Source: Phormidesmis priestleyi ULC007
Lineage (GTDB): Bacteria; Cyanobacteriota; Cyanobacteriia; Leptolyngbyales; Leptolyngbyaceae
Length of the DNA stretch: 64,000 nt
Reading direction: 5' to 3'
NCBI RefSeq assembly: GCF_001895925.1
Contig: NZ_MPPI01000010.1
Coordinates: forward strand, 1 to 64,000
In this document: one piece after another, positions 27,281-36,539 of the stretch
Numbering within the stretch: position 1 is the first letter of the stretch
Layout: every line of letters starts with the position of its first letter
Notes under the pieces: model-generated
Databases searched by the model: none
Told to the model about the DNA's origin: nothing
The model's input: the letters and a program-made list of their open reading frames with translations, nothing else
Position numbers and translations under genes: made by a program

Positions 27281-28966
27281 ATGTCTCAACCGACGCTTTC
27301 TAACCAACTTGAGACAACCCTCCAGGATGAGACGATCGGGCGGTTAGCCGTTGGCGACTCTACTCTGTCAGTCGGTTCTGTGCATGGAGCATTGCTCAGT
27401 GATCACGCCAGCGAATCTGTGATTGAGTTGAGACAGACTCCGATCGTGCAGATTCCTCGTGCCTTTGCGGGGCTGGTCGGTCGGCAAACAGAAATCGAAT
27501 TGGCGATCGCCGCCCTGCGAACCAAACAAATCGTTGAGATCTATGGTCAAGCCGGGATTGGCAAGTCTGTTCTGTTGCGCTATCTTGCTCACAGCCCGCA
27601 GATTACGACCTCCCATCCCGATGGCATCGCTGACTTGAGTGGGGTTGGGTCGGTGGGCGATCGCTTACAAACCTTGTTTGACACGTTCTATCATAGTTGT
27701 CCTGATATTAAGCTGTCCGATCGCGAGGTTCGGCAAGCGCTTCGAGAACGCCAAGTGCTGATATTGCTAGACGATGATGCTTTGACGGCAACCGATCTTC
27801 AGCAACTGATCGCCGCGCTGCCTAATAGCACCTTCTTAATCGCTTCTCGCGATCGCCGCCTTTGGGGAGACGGGCGATCAATTGGGCTAGAGGGATTATC
27901 GCTGTCAGACAGTGTGACGTTAATCGATCGAGAATTAGGACGGTTTCCGTCGCGAAGCGCTGAATCGTTGGCTCCACCTCAAAAAAAGACGATCGAAGCA
28001 CTCTGGAAACTTTTGCAGGGAAACCCTCAACGGCTTTTGCAAGTGGCAGCCCTGGCACGAGAAGACAGGCTTTCTCTAGAGACGGTGTTGAGCCAAATTC
28101 AGCCCGATGAGCTTGAACAGTCGCTGACTCGGCTAATTCTTGCCTCTTTGCCCAAGCCTCAACGCTGGATTATGGCAGTGCTGGTAGCAATGGGGAACAC
28201 GGGCTTACTACCCGAACAAATTGCGGTGATCACCGGGCCGCCCAACCCCTTACCGAGTCTGCAAGCGCTGGTGCAACGCCATCTGCTTCAGATCGAGGGA
28301 CATCACTATCGCTTGTCTTCTAGCCTGGTTGAGATTTTGCAAAAAGTCTCAAACTCGACTCCCTGGATGGAAAAAGTTTTGACCTACCTATTGCCTTGGG
28401 CAGAAACCCATCCACGATCGCCAAACGCACTACTCGCTGAACAGCCACTGATATTGCACACCCTTGAGTGGGCAGTCAGCCAAGCACGTTGGGCAGAGAC
28501 TCTGCGGCTTGTGCGATCGCTTGAAGGCGCACTAGCGCTGGGCAAGCAGTGGGAAACCTGGGGACGAGTGCTCAATTGGGGTTTGCAAGCTGCCTGGGCG
28601 CTAGAAGACGCAACCAGCGAAGCTTGGGGGCTGCATCAACTCGGAACTCTGGCACTCTGCCAAGAAGAAGTCACCACCGCTTATGATGCGCTGACTGAGG
28701 CAATCAACTTACGATCGCTGCTAAACGATGAGGTGGGGGAGCGCTTAAGTCGTCACAACCTTGAACATTTGAGGAAAATCACTTTGCCTATCTCGGAGGG
28801 CGAACGATCGCAGCTAGTAGCTAACCCGCTTGGGGTCTATCTAACGCTGGGGCTGATTGGCTTTTTGGTGTTTGTGCTGTCTGGGCTAGTGGGGTTGGCG
28901 ATCGTGAACCGATTTGGTCAGCCTGTGCCAACGGTTAAACCCACACCAGCACACACTCGGAAATAA
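27281..28966 (+). CDS. STAND-type ATPase with C-terminal membrane anchor
   Basis: 562 residues. An NTPase domain opens with VGRQTEIELAIAALR and Walker A GQAGIGKS (89-96). Walker B is QVLILLDDD. A helical region follows, the C-terminal third looks TPR-like, and a single membrane segment near 525-547 (VYLTLGLIGFLVFVLSGL) is followed by a short tail. I start it at the ATG at 27281, since the upstream extension overlaps the nrdR end region and is not protein-like. Probably a signalling or stress-sensing ATPase; the ligand is unknown. Confidence 0.78.
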   Translation: MSQPTLSNQLETTLQDETIGRLAVGDSTLSVGSVHGALLSDHASESVIELRQTPIVQIPRAFAGLVGRQTEIELAIAALRTKQIVEIYGQAGIGKSVLLRYLAHSPQITTSHPDGIADLSGVGSVGDRLQTLFDTFYHSCPDIKLSDREVRQALRERQVLILLDDDALTATDLQQLIAALPNSTFLIASRDRRLWGDGRSIGLEGLSLSDSVTLIDRELGRFPSRSAESLAPPQKKTIEALWKLLQGNPQRLLQVAALAREDRLSLETVLSQIQPDELEQSLTRLILASLPKPQRWIMAVLVAMGNTGLLPEQIAVITGPPNPLPSLQALVQRHLLQIEGHHYRLSSSLVEILQKVSNSTPWMEKVLTYLLPWAETHPRSPNALLAEQPLILHTLEWAVSQARWAETLRLVRSLEGALALGKQWETWGRVLNWGLQAAWALEDATSEAWGLHQLGTLALCQEEVTTAYDALTEAINLRSLLNDEVGERLSRHNLEHLRKITLPISEGERSQLVANPLGVYLTLGLIGFLVFVLSGLVGLAIVNRFGQPVPTVKPTPAHTRK

Positions 28967-29000
28967 AGAGGTCTCGTCAAAGTCAAATTGTGGAGTTGCT

Positions 29001-29036
29001 GTCTGTAGGAGCGTTGTGTGGAAAGTCCCTACAGAC
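29001..29036. terminator. hairpin between convergent genes
   Basis: GTCTGTAGG and CCTACAGAC form a 9-bp stem around an 18-base loop between the STAND gene and the oppositely directed acidic protein. It could terminate both. There is no strong T run. Confidence 0.45.
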
Positions 29037-29044
29037 GGTGAATA

Positions 29045-29419
29045 TTATTCGTGATTGCTGGGTTGCCCTTTTTCGATCGCTTTGTGGATCAAGTCATCGT
29101 CAACGTTTCCGGCTGTGCTTTGGTCGTGGTTGATCGATTTTGCCATGTTGCGAAAGTCACTCGGATCGCCAGTCGGTTCTGCTTCCGCGTGAGTGGGTTC
29201 TGTTTCATGAACCTCAAAGGCGTGGGCGCTGGCAGCTTGGGCAGCTTTTTCTCCTTCATCTGCGCGATCGATTTCGCTAACGCTAAATTCTTTCGAGGCT
29301 TCATAATCTGCCGAGACATCCACTTTAGGAGCCGGGAGACTGCCTTCAGCAATTTCTTCTGAAACTTGTTGAGCGTCGTAACTTTGAGAAGGATTCAAAT
29401 CGCTATTGATTTCTGACAT
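29045..29419 (-). CDS. acidic, probably disordered small protein
   Basis: 124 residues, very rich in Glu, Asp, Ala and Ser and without hydrophobic core segments, so likely intrinsically disordered. The C-terminal part (DFRNMAKSINHDQSTAGN) looks more ordered. The ATG has AGGAGC upstream. No family was recognised. Confidence 0.5.
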   Translation of the reverse strand: MSEINSDLNPSQSYDAQQVSEEIAEGSLPAPKVDVSADYEASKEFSVSEIDRADEGEKAAQAASAHAFEVHETEPTHAEAEPTGDPSDFRNMAKSINHDQSTAGNVDDDLIHKAIEKGQPSNHE

Positions 29420-29656
29420 AAAAAGCTCCTGTTATTATTTCAGGTTCCAGCAAACAGCTTAACCCCTGGTTCTTGCTCACCTTATCAGACTGATCCCCAG
29501 GTTTTTGAACCGTCTGAGGGCAGATTGTTGATCTCTCTCATTAGAATGATCCCATGCTTCAATTTGAGAAACAAGCTCGGTCGATCGGTAGTCGCTAAAA
29601 GACTGTAAATCTTGATACATCTCTTGGTGAACCTAAATTATTTACAGGAGATTGTT

Positions 29657-30196
29657 ATGGTTGAGTCTGCAAATCACGGCACTGTGCGATCGCAGTATGT
29701 TGACGAACCGGGGCAGAAAGCGATCGGGGCTTATGACAAACTAGACACTGATGGCAAGCTGGCATTTTTATATTATGTCTATGAGAAAATGGGCGATTCG
29801 ATCACGCCGGCGGCTCCTGCTGCTGCCGAGCCAGAGTTAGCGCCTATTCTGTTAGGAGGGAGTTTTTATAATCTGTCTCATGATGATCAGCTTAATGTGA
29901 TGCGCGACATCGTGAGTGGAGCCGACAGTGAATATTCTCGCAACTATGGCGCTTTAAAAGAAAACAATCAGCTAGTCGTTTGGTATGCTTGGGCGCAAGC
30001 AATGGGCGAGTCAGTGGTGGGAATGCCCGAAGGTTATAGCGCCTCTGAAGCGATTACGAGCGTGTTGGGTCAAGTCGAAAAGCTAGATTTTGATCAACAA
30101 ATTTCTTTACTGAGAGAGATCGCGGGCACGATGGGCTACACCGATGTGCAAGAGATTCCGACGCAGGCACAAACCGGAAAAACAGCCAGCCTGTAG
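29657..30196 (+). CDS. helical carotenoid protein (OCP N-terminal domain homologue)
   Basis: 179 residues corresponding to the carotenoid-binding N-terminal domain of the orange carotenoid protein, without the C-terminal domain. Signatures: LAFLYYVYEKMG (near 40) and QLVVWYAWAQAMG (near 112), which line the carotenoid tunnel. Tyr replaces the Trp usual at the first position. Such proteins bind keto-carotenoids and quench singlet oxygen or phycobilisome energy. CAGGAG lies before the ATG at 29657. The stop codon is inside a palindromic repeat that begins at 30193. No C-terminal-domain partner lies nearby. Confidence 0.9.
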   Translation: MVESANHGTVRSQYVDEPGQKAIGAYDKLDTDGKLAFLYYVYEKMGDSITPAAPAAAEPELAPILLGGSFYNLSHDDQLNVMRDIVSGADSEYSRNYGALKENNQLVVWYAWAQAMGESVVGMPEGYSASEAITSVLGQVEKLDFDQQISLLREIAGTMGYTDVQEIPTQAQTGKTASL

Positions 30197-30265
30197 GGGC
30201 ATGGCATGCCGTGCCCCCACCCTATCTTCCGTGTGGGCATGGCACGGCAGTGTCTCTTGCAAGGG
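30193..30265. repeat. palindromic GGGCATGGCATGCC-type repeat
   Basis: GTAGGGGCATGGCATGCC followed by GTGCCCCCAC, then a second arm GTGTGGGCATGGCACGGC. Related shorter copies occur near 19235 and 38457. It overlaps the last codons of the carotenoid protein. Confidence 0.6.
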
Positions 30266-30336
30266 TGTCGCGTAAATCAAATTGCCATAAGAGCTAAAAT
30301 TGAGACTCACACTCAGTTTTTGCTTGATTCGCCAAA

Positions 30337-31506
30337 ATGTCTACTCGAACTGATTCTTTGATCTCGCTGACGATCGCACCTGCTCAAGTGATTCGAGGCA
30401 ACGGTGCCCTAAAGCAAGTCGGTTCTGCGATCGCGCAATTAGGTTCCCGTCCTTTGCTAATCGGTGGTGATCACACCTTACAAATCATTCAGCCTCGTCT
30501 TGAGTCTGCTTTGACGGGTCAGAATTGCACGATCGCTCAAGCTTCTTATGGAGCTGATTGTAGTGAGTCGGCATTACTATCTCTGAAACGAGCGGTTGCC
30601 GAACACCGGGCAGATCTGATTATTGGCAGTGGCGGCGGCAAAGCGCTAGATGCGGCAAAACTGATCGCTCATCAATGCAAGTTGCCGATCGTCACGATTC
30701 CGACATCGGGGGCAACCTGTGCGGCTTGGACAGCATTATCCAATGTTTATTCAGAAGACGGTGCGTTTCTCTATGATGTTAGTCTGTCACGATGTCCTGA
30801 CTTATTAGTGCTGGACTATGAATTAATCGCAACTGCACCTCAACGAACCTTAGTAGCAGGGATTGGAGACGCGATCGCTAAGTGGTATGAGGCTTCGGTG
30901 AGCAGTGGTCATTCTCAGCAAACCTTTTTGATTGCGGCGGTTCAGCAAGCGCGAGTTTTGCGAGACATTTTGTTTCAACAGTCTGCCATTGCTTTGCAGT
31001 TCCCTGGCGGCGAAGTTTGGCAAGAAGTGGTGGATGCCACCGTGCTAATGGCGGGCGTAATTGGCGGCATCGGCGGGGCACAGTGTAGAACGGTGGCGGC
31101 TCACGCTGTTCACAACGGGTTGACTCACTTGCTTGAAAGTCACGGCACACTGCACGGCGAGAAAGTTGCCTTCGGAATTTTGGTGCAGCTTCGGTTAGAA
31201 GAAATGATTCAGGGCAATTGGTTGGCGACCACTTCGCGGCAGCAGCTTTTAAAGTTTTATTGCGAGATTGGGCTGCCGCAAACTTTAATCGATTTAGGCT
31301 TGGCAAAAGTCTCGATCGCCGATCTTCAACGAGCTGCCGAGGTTGCCTGTGCTGACCAATCCGATATTCACCGATTGCCCTTTAGTGTGGCTCCGACTCA
31401 ACTGATGGCAGCGATGGTTTCTACGACTGCACCTTGCCACAATCTGAAGAATGACGAGGGTTTTGAGGTAGAATATCCAACTCAAACCTTAAATCTCAAA
31501 CCTTGA
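30337..31506 (+). CDS. iron-containing alcohol (glycerol-type) dehydrogenase family protein
   Basis: 389 residues of the GldA-like group. NAD-binding GSGGGKALDAAK is near 98; metal ligands are in GIGDAIAKWYE (Asp), AAHAVHNG (His) and TLHGEKVA (His). It reduces or oxidises a small carbonyl or alcohol; the substrate is unknown. The aminotransferase follows 33 bases later on the same strand, so the two are probably an operon. Confidence 0.85.
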   Translation: MSTRTDSLISLTIAPAQVIRGNGALKQVGSAIAQLGSRPLLIGGDHTLQIIQPRLESALTGQNCTIAQASYGADCSESALLSLKRAVAEHRADLIIGSGGGKALDAAKLIAHQCKLPIVTIPTSGATCAAWTALSNVYSEDGAFLYDVSLSRCPDLLVLDYELIATAPQRTLVAGIGDAIAKWYEASVSSGHSQQTFLIAAVQQARVLRDILFQQSAIALQFPGGEVWQEVVDATVLMAGVIGGIGGAQCRTVAAHAVHNGLTHLLESHGTLHGEKVAFGILVQLRLEEMIQGNWLATTSRQQLLKFYCEIGLPQTLIDLGLAKVSIADLQRAAEVACADQSDIHRLPFSVAPTQLMAAMVSTTAPCHNLKNDEGFEVEYPTQTLNLKP

Positions 31507-31539
31507 ACTCTTCACTCTTTTTCTTAGAGAGATTGCGCC

Positions 31540-32739
31540 ATGAGCCTAAGTTGGATTACGCCTGCCGATCGTCTGCGAATTTTGCCCCCTTATGTGTTTG
31601 CGCGTCTCGATGAGTTAAAAGCAAATGCGAGAGCGCAGGGTGTTGATTTAATCGACTTGGGAATGGGAAACCCGGATGGGGCGACTCCGTTGCCGATCGT
31701 CGAAGCCGCCACTGAAGCGCTAAAAAATCCTAAAAATCACGGCTATCCCCCGTTTGAGGGCACTGCTAGTTTTCGGCGCGCCATCACCGATTGGTATCGT
31801 CGTCGCTATGATGTCGATCTCGACCCCGATAGCGAAGCGCTGCCGCTGCTGGGTTCTAAAGAGGGGTTGACACACTTAGCGCTGGCTTATATCAATCCGG
31901 GCGATCTGGTACTGGTGCCGAGTCCGTCTTATCCGCCCCATTTTCGCGGCCCGTTGATTGCCGGAGCCGAAATTTATCCGCTCATTCTCAAAGCCGAGCA
32001 GGATTGGTTGATTGATTTGGCGGCGATTCCCGATCGCATTGCCGAACGGGCCAAAATTCTCTACTTTAACTATCCGAGCAACCCGACGACAGCAACGGCT
32101 CCCCGTGAGTTTTTTGAGGAAGTCGTGGCGTTTGCTCGTCATTATCAAATTATGCTGGTGCATGATCAAGCCTATGCAGAGTTAGCGTTTGACGGCTACA
32201 AACCTACCAGTTTGTTAGAAATTCCGGGGGCGAAAGACATTGGGGTTGAGTTTCACACGCTGTCTAAAACCTATAATATGGCAGGCTGGCGAGTCGGCTT
32301 TGTGGTCGGCAATCGTCACATTATTCAAGGATTGCGAACGCTAAAAACAAACTTAGATTATGGCATCTTTGCAGCTTTGCAAACGGCAGCAGAAACGGCG
32401 TTGCAACTGCCCGATAAATATTTGACTGAAGTGCAAGATCGCTATCGCACTCGTCGCGATTATTTGATTGCAGGATTGGCGCAACTGGGTTGGTCAATTC
32501 CTAAAACTCAAGCGACGATGTATTTATGGATTCCCTGCCCGATCGGAGTCGGCTCGACTGATTTTGCGCTGTCGGTGTTGCAAAAGACGGGCGTAGTGCT
32601 GACTCCGGGCAATGCGTTTGGGGCTGGCGGCGAAGGCTATGTGCGAATTAGCTTGATTGCGGAGTGCGATCGTTTGGGTGAAGCTTTAGAGCGGATGAGA
32701 AAAGCCAATATTCGCTATGATGTACCGAAGCTGGCTTAA
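31540..32739 (+). CDS. class I/II PLP-dependent aminotransferase
   Basis: 399 residues with the PLP lysine in TLSKTYNMAGWRVGF (near 243), Asn in YPSNPTTA and Arg in YVRISLI. It resembles the AlaC/LL-diaminopimelate-aminotransferase-like cyanobacterial enzymes annotated as aspartate or alanine aminotransferases. The exact acceptor cannot be read. The last 4 bases overlap the end of the convergent methyltransferase. Confidence 0.88.
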   Translation: MSLSWITPADRLRILPPYVFARLDELKANARAQGVDLIDLGMGNPDGATPLPIVEAATEALKNPKNHGYPPFEGTASFRRAITDWYRRRYDVDLDPDSEALPLLGSKEGLTHLALAYINPGDLVLVPSPSYPPHFRGPLIAGAEIYPLILKAEQDWLIDLAAIPDRIAERAKILYFNYPSNPTTATAPREFFEEVVAFARHYQIMLVHDQAYAELAFDGYKPTSLLEIPGAKDIGVEFHTLSKTYNMAGWRVGFVVGNRHIIQGLRTLKTNLDYGIFAALQTAAETALQLPDKYLTEVQDRYRTRRDYLIAGLAQLGWSIPKTQATMYLWIPCPIGVGSTDFALSVLQKTGVVLTPGNAFGAGGEGYVRISLIAECDRLGEALERMRKANIRYDVPKLA

Positions 32740-33749
32740 TCAGACTCTACAATACTTGATTCCGACATAGCTTTATTTGCTCTCCCCTTCTGCTGAACAA
32801 CAAGTGTATTGCGCTCCCAAAATACACCCTCAGAAAAGCCTTGAATCCCGGGTTCAGAGTCTGCAATCTCTAGCCTGCGTTCGGTCAATAAACTATAGGT
32901 TTCATCTAGCTCAATGCCGAGATGCTTTCTGCCGAGCTTTTTTGCAACCACTGAAGTCGTGCCGCTACCCAAAAAGGGATCGAGCACAAAATCACCGGGG
33001 TTAGTGCTTGCCAAGACTAACTTTGCAATTAATTTTTCACTTTTTTGAGTCGGGTGATCCGTGTTTTCTGACATTGACCAAAAAGGGATGGTTAGATCCG
33101 TCCAAAGATTTGAGGGATGAGTGTCGCGAAAGTTGCCTTCCCCTGTCACCTGCCAGTCTTTGGGTGTGCCGTCTCCATTTCTGTAAGGTGCGATTACTTT
33201 TCTGCGAAGCTTTACATCATCGACGTTAAATGTGTAATGCTCCGACATTGTGCAAAACCAGATATCTTCACTCGAATTTTTCCAGTTTGATTTAGCGCCT
33301 CGACCCTTTTCACGCTCCCAGGTAATGCGGTTTTGAACGACAAAGTGCGATGAGGCAACGGTAAAGATCGAAGCAGAAGACAGCCAATCGCCACAGATAT
33401 AGATCGAGGCTGTCTGCTTCAACAAGGGCTTAAGAATGTGAACAACTTCATCTAGCCAGAGTGCATAGTCATCAACGGTACGCTTTAAGAATTTGCGTCC
33501 ATTAAAACTTTTATTGAGATTGTAGGGTGGGTCAAGGATCAGCAGGTCTACAACACCCAACGGTAGAAGCTTTGCTACTTCTAGACAGTCACCTTGAATA
33601 GTGCCCGTTGGCGGAATTAAAAAGGGATCTGAAGGTAACTTTCTGAGAATGCGAGGAGCCAACCTGACTTTATCTTCATCACTGAGGGTAAGAGTCCGGT
33701 TCATGGGTGCGCGTTGCTTGTCTTGATTAGGTTGAGTTGAGCCATCCAT
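32736..33749 (-). CDS. site-specific DNA methyltransferase, orphan
   Basis: 337 residues, an amino-methyltransferase of the beta arrangement: catalytic motif DPPYN near 77 comes before the AdoMet motif DPFLGSGTT near 265. The central region (THPSNLWTD, TDHPTQKSEKLI) is also typical. It resembles cyanobacterial orphan methyltransferases such as Synechocystis M.Ssp6803II (N4-methylcytosine in GGCC). That assignment is from memory of the family and is unverified. No restriction gene is adjacent. ATG at 33749 has GAGG just upstream, 5 bases after the speA stop, so it is the second gene of a speA operon. Confidence 0.82.
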   Translation of the reverse strand: MDGSTQPNQDKQRAPMNRTLTLSDEDKVRLAPRILRKLPSDPFLIPPTGTIQGDCLEVAKLLPLGVVDLLILDPPYNLNKSFNGRKFLKRTVDDYALWLDEVVHILKPLLKQTASIYICGDWLSSASIFTVASSHFVVQNRITWEREKGRGAKSNWKNSSEDIWFCTMSEHYTFNVDDVKLRRKVIAPYRNGDGTPKDWQVTGEGNFRDTHPSNLWTDLTIPFWSMSENTDHPTQKSEKLIAKLVLASTNPGDFVLDPFLGSGTTSVVAKKLGRKHLGIELDETYSLLTERRLEIADSEPGIQGFSEGVFWERNTLVVQQKGRANKAMSESSIVESD

Positions 33750-33754
33750 AATCC

Positions 33755-35794
33755 TCAAGGTGATAGGTATGTATAGCCGCTCAAACTGCGCTCATAGTTT
33801 TGCAGCAAAAGCTGAGACTCTTCCAGCGTAATCCGATGCTCTTGTAGGGCTTGCTCGGTCTGACGGCGAATGCTTTCGATCATATCTTCCGCGTCATATT
33901 GCACGTAGCCCAAGACCTCTTTCATCGTGTCACCGCGCACGACGTGTTCAATCTGATAGCCCTTCGGCGTGAGTTGAATATGCACCGTGTTGGTGTCGCC
34001 AAACAAGTTGTGCAGGTTGCCCATAATCTCTTGATATGCACCGTTGAGAAACATTCCCAGATAATAGGACTCGCCTGGTTTGAGCGGATGCAACTCTAGC
34101 ACCGACTTGACATCACGCAAATCGATAAATTGATCAATCTTGCCGTCACTGTCGCAAGTTAAGTCAGACAGCGTAGCCCGTTGCGTTGGCTCTTGATCTA
34201 AACGGTGAATCGGCATGATCGGGAACAGTTGGTCGATCGCCCACGAATCAGGTGCAGACTGAAACACCGAAAGATTCATGTAGTACATCGAAGCCATGAT
34301 TTTTTCGAGGTCTTCTAGATCGTCGGGGACGTAATCAAGCTGACGCACGATCGCCAAAATCTTATGACAGCAAGCCCAATATAATCGCTCTGCTCGTGCC
34401 CGTTCTGGCAAGCTCAGATAGCCAAAGCCAAACAAACTCACGGCTTCTTCTTTGAACTGAGTTGCGTCGTGATAGGCCTCCTGAAAGTTTTCTGGCTTAA
34501 TCGAGTCGTAGGTTTCGTAGAGATTGCGAATGATCAGGTGTTCGTCTTCCTGCAATGGTTCGGGTTTGTCAGCCGGGACTTCGCTAGTGCCCAATACATC
34601 AAAAACTAAAACCGATTGGTGAGACGCGATCGCGCGTCCACTCTCAGTCACCAACGTCGGCACCGGAATTTTTGCACTTGTGCAGGCATCTTTAATCGCG
34701 GCGACAACATCATTCGCGTAGTTCTGCGTGTTGTAATTTTTGGAGGCGTGAAAATTCGTTTGAGAACCGTCATAATCTACGCCTAAACCGCCGCCACAGT
34801 CCAAATACTGCATATTTGCGCCCAGTTTCACGAGTTCGACGTAAATCTGACCCGCCTCGCGCAACGCATCTTTAATGACGCTAATCGCCGAAATCTGTGA
34901 ACCGATATGAAAGTGCAGCAGTTGCAGCGAATCCAACATATTTGCTTCGCGCAGTTGCTCGATCGCTTGAATGATTTCAGGAACCGTCAAGCCAAATTTT
35001 GCCCGATCGCCCGCCGATGTGCCCCAGCGTCCAATGCCTTTGGCGCTTAGTTTCGCCCGAATTCCTAAAATTGGCTGAATGCCCAGTTTTTTGCTGGACT
35101 CGATCGCTAACTCCACTTCTTCTACTTGTTCTAAAACAATAATGGGCGTTTGTCCTAACCGTCTCGCCAGCATTGCCGTTTCGATGTATTCGCGATCTTT
35201 ATAGCCGTTACAAATTAGCAGCGCTCCAGGTGTTTTCAGCGATGCTAATGCAATCATTAATTCTGGTTTAGATCCGGCTTCTAACCCAAATTGATGCGGT
35301 TTACCAAAGCGAACTAAATCTTCGATCAAATGGCGTTGTTGATTGCACTTAGTCGGAAAAACGCCTTTGTAAACGCCTGCGTAATTGTAGCGAGCGATCG
35401 CTTTTGCAAATGCCGCATTCAATCGCTCGATCCGATCTTCTAAAATGTCTGAAAATCGGATCAGTAATGGTAAACCTAAATTACGCTGCTTCAACGCATT
35501 CGTTAATTCATACAGATCTAATGAACCGCCACGATCGCCTTTAGGGGAAACCGTCACATGCCCAGCAGCATTGATTGAAAAATAGGGATCGCCCCAGCCA
35601 TGAATGCGATAGAGTTCTTCGCTGTCTTCGATCGTCCAGTTTTTGGGCACGTCTTTGACGATCGCCGCTGAACCAGAAGACTTTGACGGCGTTGCTTCAG
35701 ACTTGCTTTTTAGACTCTTCCCATTCGATGCTGATTGTGCTTCAACCAGTGCTTTTTCCGCCTCTGCTTTCGCTGACGTGTGGCGCTCCCCCAT
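33755..35794 (-). CDS. speA: biosynthetic arginine decarboxylase
   Basis: Converts arginine to agmatine for polyamine synthesis. 679 residues: a charged, disordered N-terminal extension of about 50 residues, then the PLP barrel (GVFPTKCNQ near 145, with the PLP lysine), the glycine loop DCGGGLGVDYDG, and the C-terminal domain. Full length for the family. The methyltransferase follows immediately. Confidence 0.95.
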   Translation of the reverse strand: MGERHTSAKAEAEKALVEAQSASNGKSLKSKSEATPSKSSGSAAIVKDVPKNWTIEDSEELYRIHGWGDPYFSINAAGHVTVSPKGDRGGSLDLYELTNALKQRNLGLPLLIRFSDILEDRIERLNAAFAKAIARYNYAGVYKGVFPTKCNQQRHLIEDLVRFGKPHQFGLEAGSKPELMIALASLKTPGALLICNGYKDREYIETAMLARRLGQTPIIVLEQVEEVELAIESSKKLGIQPILGIRAKLSAKGIGRWGTSAGDRAKFGLTVPEIIQAIEQLREANMLDSLQLLHFHIGSQISAISVIKDALREAGQIYVELVKLGANMQYLDCGGGLGVDYDGSQTNFHASKNYNTQNYANDVVAAIKDACTSAKIPVPTLVTESGRAIASHQSVLVFDVLGTSEVPADKPEPLQEDEHLIIRNLYETYDSIKPENFQEAYHDATQFKEEAVSLFGFGYLSLPERARAERLYWACCHKILAIVRQLDYVPDDLEDLEKIMASMYYMNLSVFQSAPDSWAIDQLFPIMPIHRLDQEPTQRATLSDLTCDSDGKIDQFIDLRDVKSVLELHPLKPGESYYLGMFLNGAYQEIMGNLHNLFGDTNTVHIQLTPKGYQIEHVVRGDTMKEVLGYVQYDAEDMIESIRRQTEQALQEHRITLEESQLLLQNYERSLSGYTYLSP

Positions 35795-35956
35795 CGTGTC
35801 TTACCCCTTGGAAAATCTTATTGAGATGTCAGTCTACCGCATCCTTCACAAATTCGTAGGTTAAGCAGCGCACCCCTTTAGCGATCGCGAAGCCAATCGC
35901 CTCCGTTCTGGGCTAATCTTGTTTTGTAAAAAGGCATAAATTTCTGGGAGCGACTC

Positions 35957-36406
35957 GTGGAAAGGACATTTTTGGCCATCAAACCTGATGGTGTGCAGCG
36001 TAAGCTCATTAGCGAGATCATCGGACGCTTTGAGACAAAAGGATTTACCCTCGTGGGTTTGAAATTCATGAACGTCAGCCGCGAACTTGCAGAACAGCAC
36101 TATGGGGTTCACAAAGAACGCCCATTTTTCGGCAGTTTGGTCGAATTCATCACGTCTGGCCCTGTTGTCGCAATGGTCTGGGAAGGCGATGGTGTGATCG
36201 CGGCGGCTAGAAAAGTGATTGGAGCCACCAACCCGCTCACGGCAGAACCTGGCACCATTCGCGGAGACCTAGGCGCAAATATTGGACGCAACCTGATCCA
36301 CGGCTCAGATGCACCTGAAACGGCTCAAAGCGAAATTGCTCTGTGGTTTAAGGAAGAAGAACTTGTCAACTGGCAACCGACTATCCTTTCCTGGATCTAC
36401 GAATAA
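35957..36406 (+). CDS. ndk: nucleoside diphosphate kinase
   Basis: 149 residues. Starts at a GTG ([14 protein letters not shown]) and has the active-site His in NLIHGSD near 117. It transfers phosphate between nucleoside triphosphates and diphosphates. Length and motifs are complete. Confidence 0.97.
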   Translation: MERTFLAIKPDGVQRKLISEIIGRFETKGFTLVGLKFMNVSRELAEQHYGVHKERPFFGSLVEFITSGPVVAMVWEGDGVIAAARKVIGATNPLTAEPGTIRGDLGANIGRNLIHGSDAPETAQSEIALWFKEEELVNWQPTILSWIYE

Positions 36407-36439
36407 CTTCTAGTATTGCGGAATAGAGAAATGATTTGG

Positions 36440-36502
36440 GTAGGGGCAATCCCCCTGTGGTTGCCCTCCGTCAGGGGTAGGCACGGGGGCGCTCCCCCTA
36501 CA
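36440..36502. repeat. inverted-repeat element, GTAGGGGCAATCCCC family, copy 1
   Basis: Arms GTAGGGGCAATCCCCCTGTG and CACGGGGGCGCTCCCCCTAC are separated by about 21 bases. A better-matched copy at 51149-51210 has the same central segment in the opposite orientation. It is non-coding and MITE-like. Confidence 0.7.
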
Positions 36503-36539
36503 GCCATTTCATTTCATCCCCTCGTCTGCAAAATCTCAC

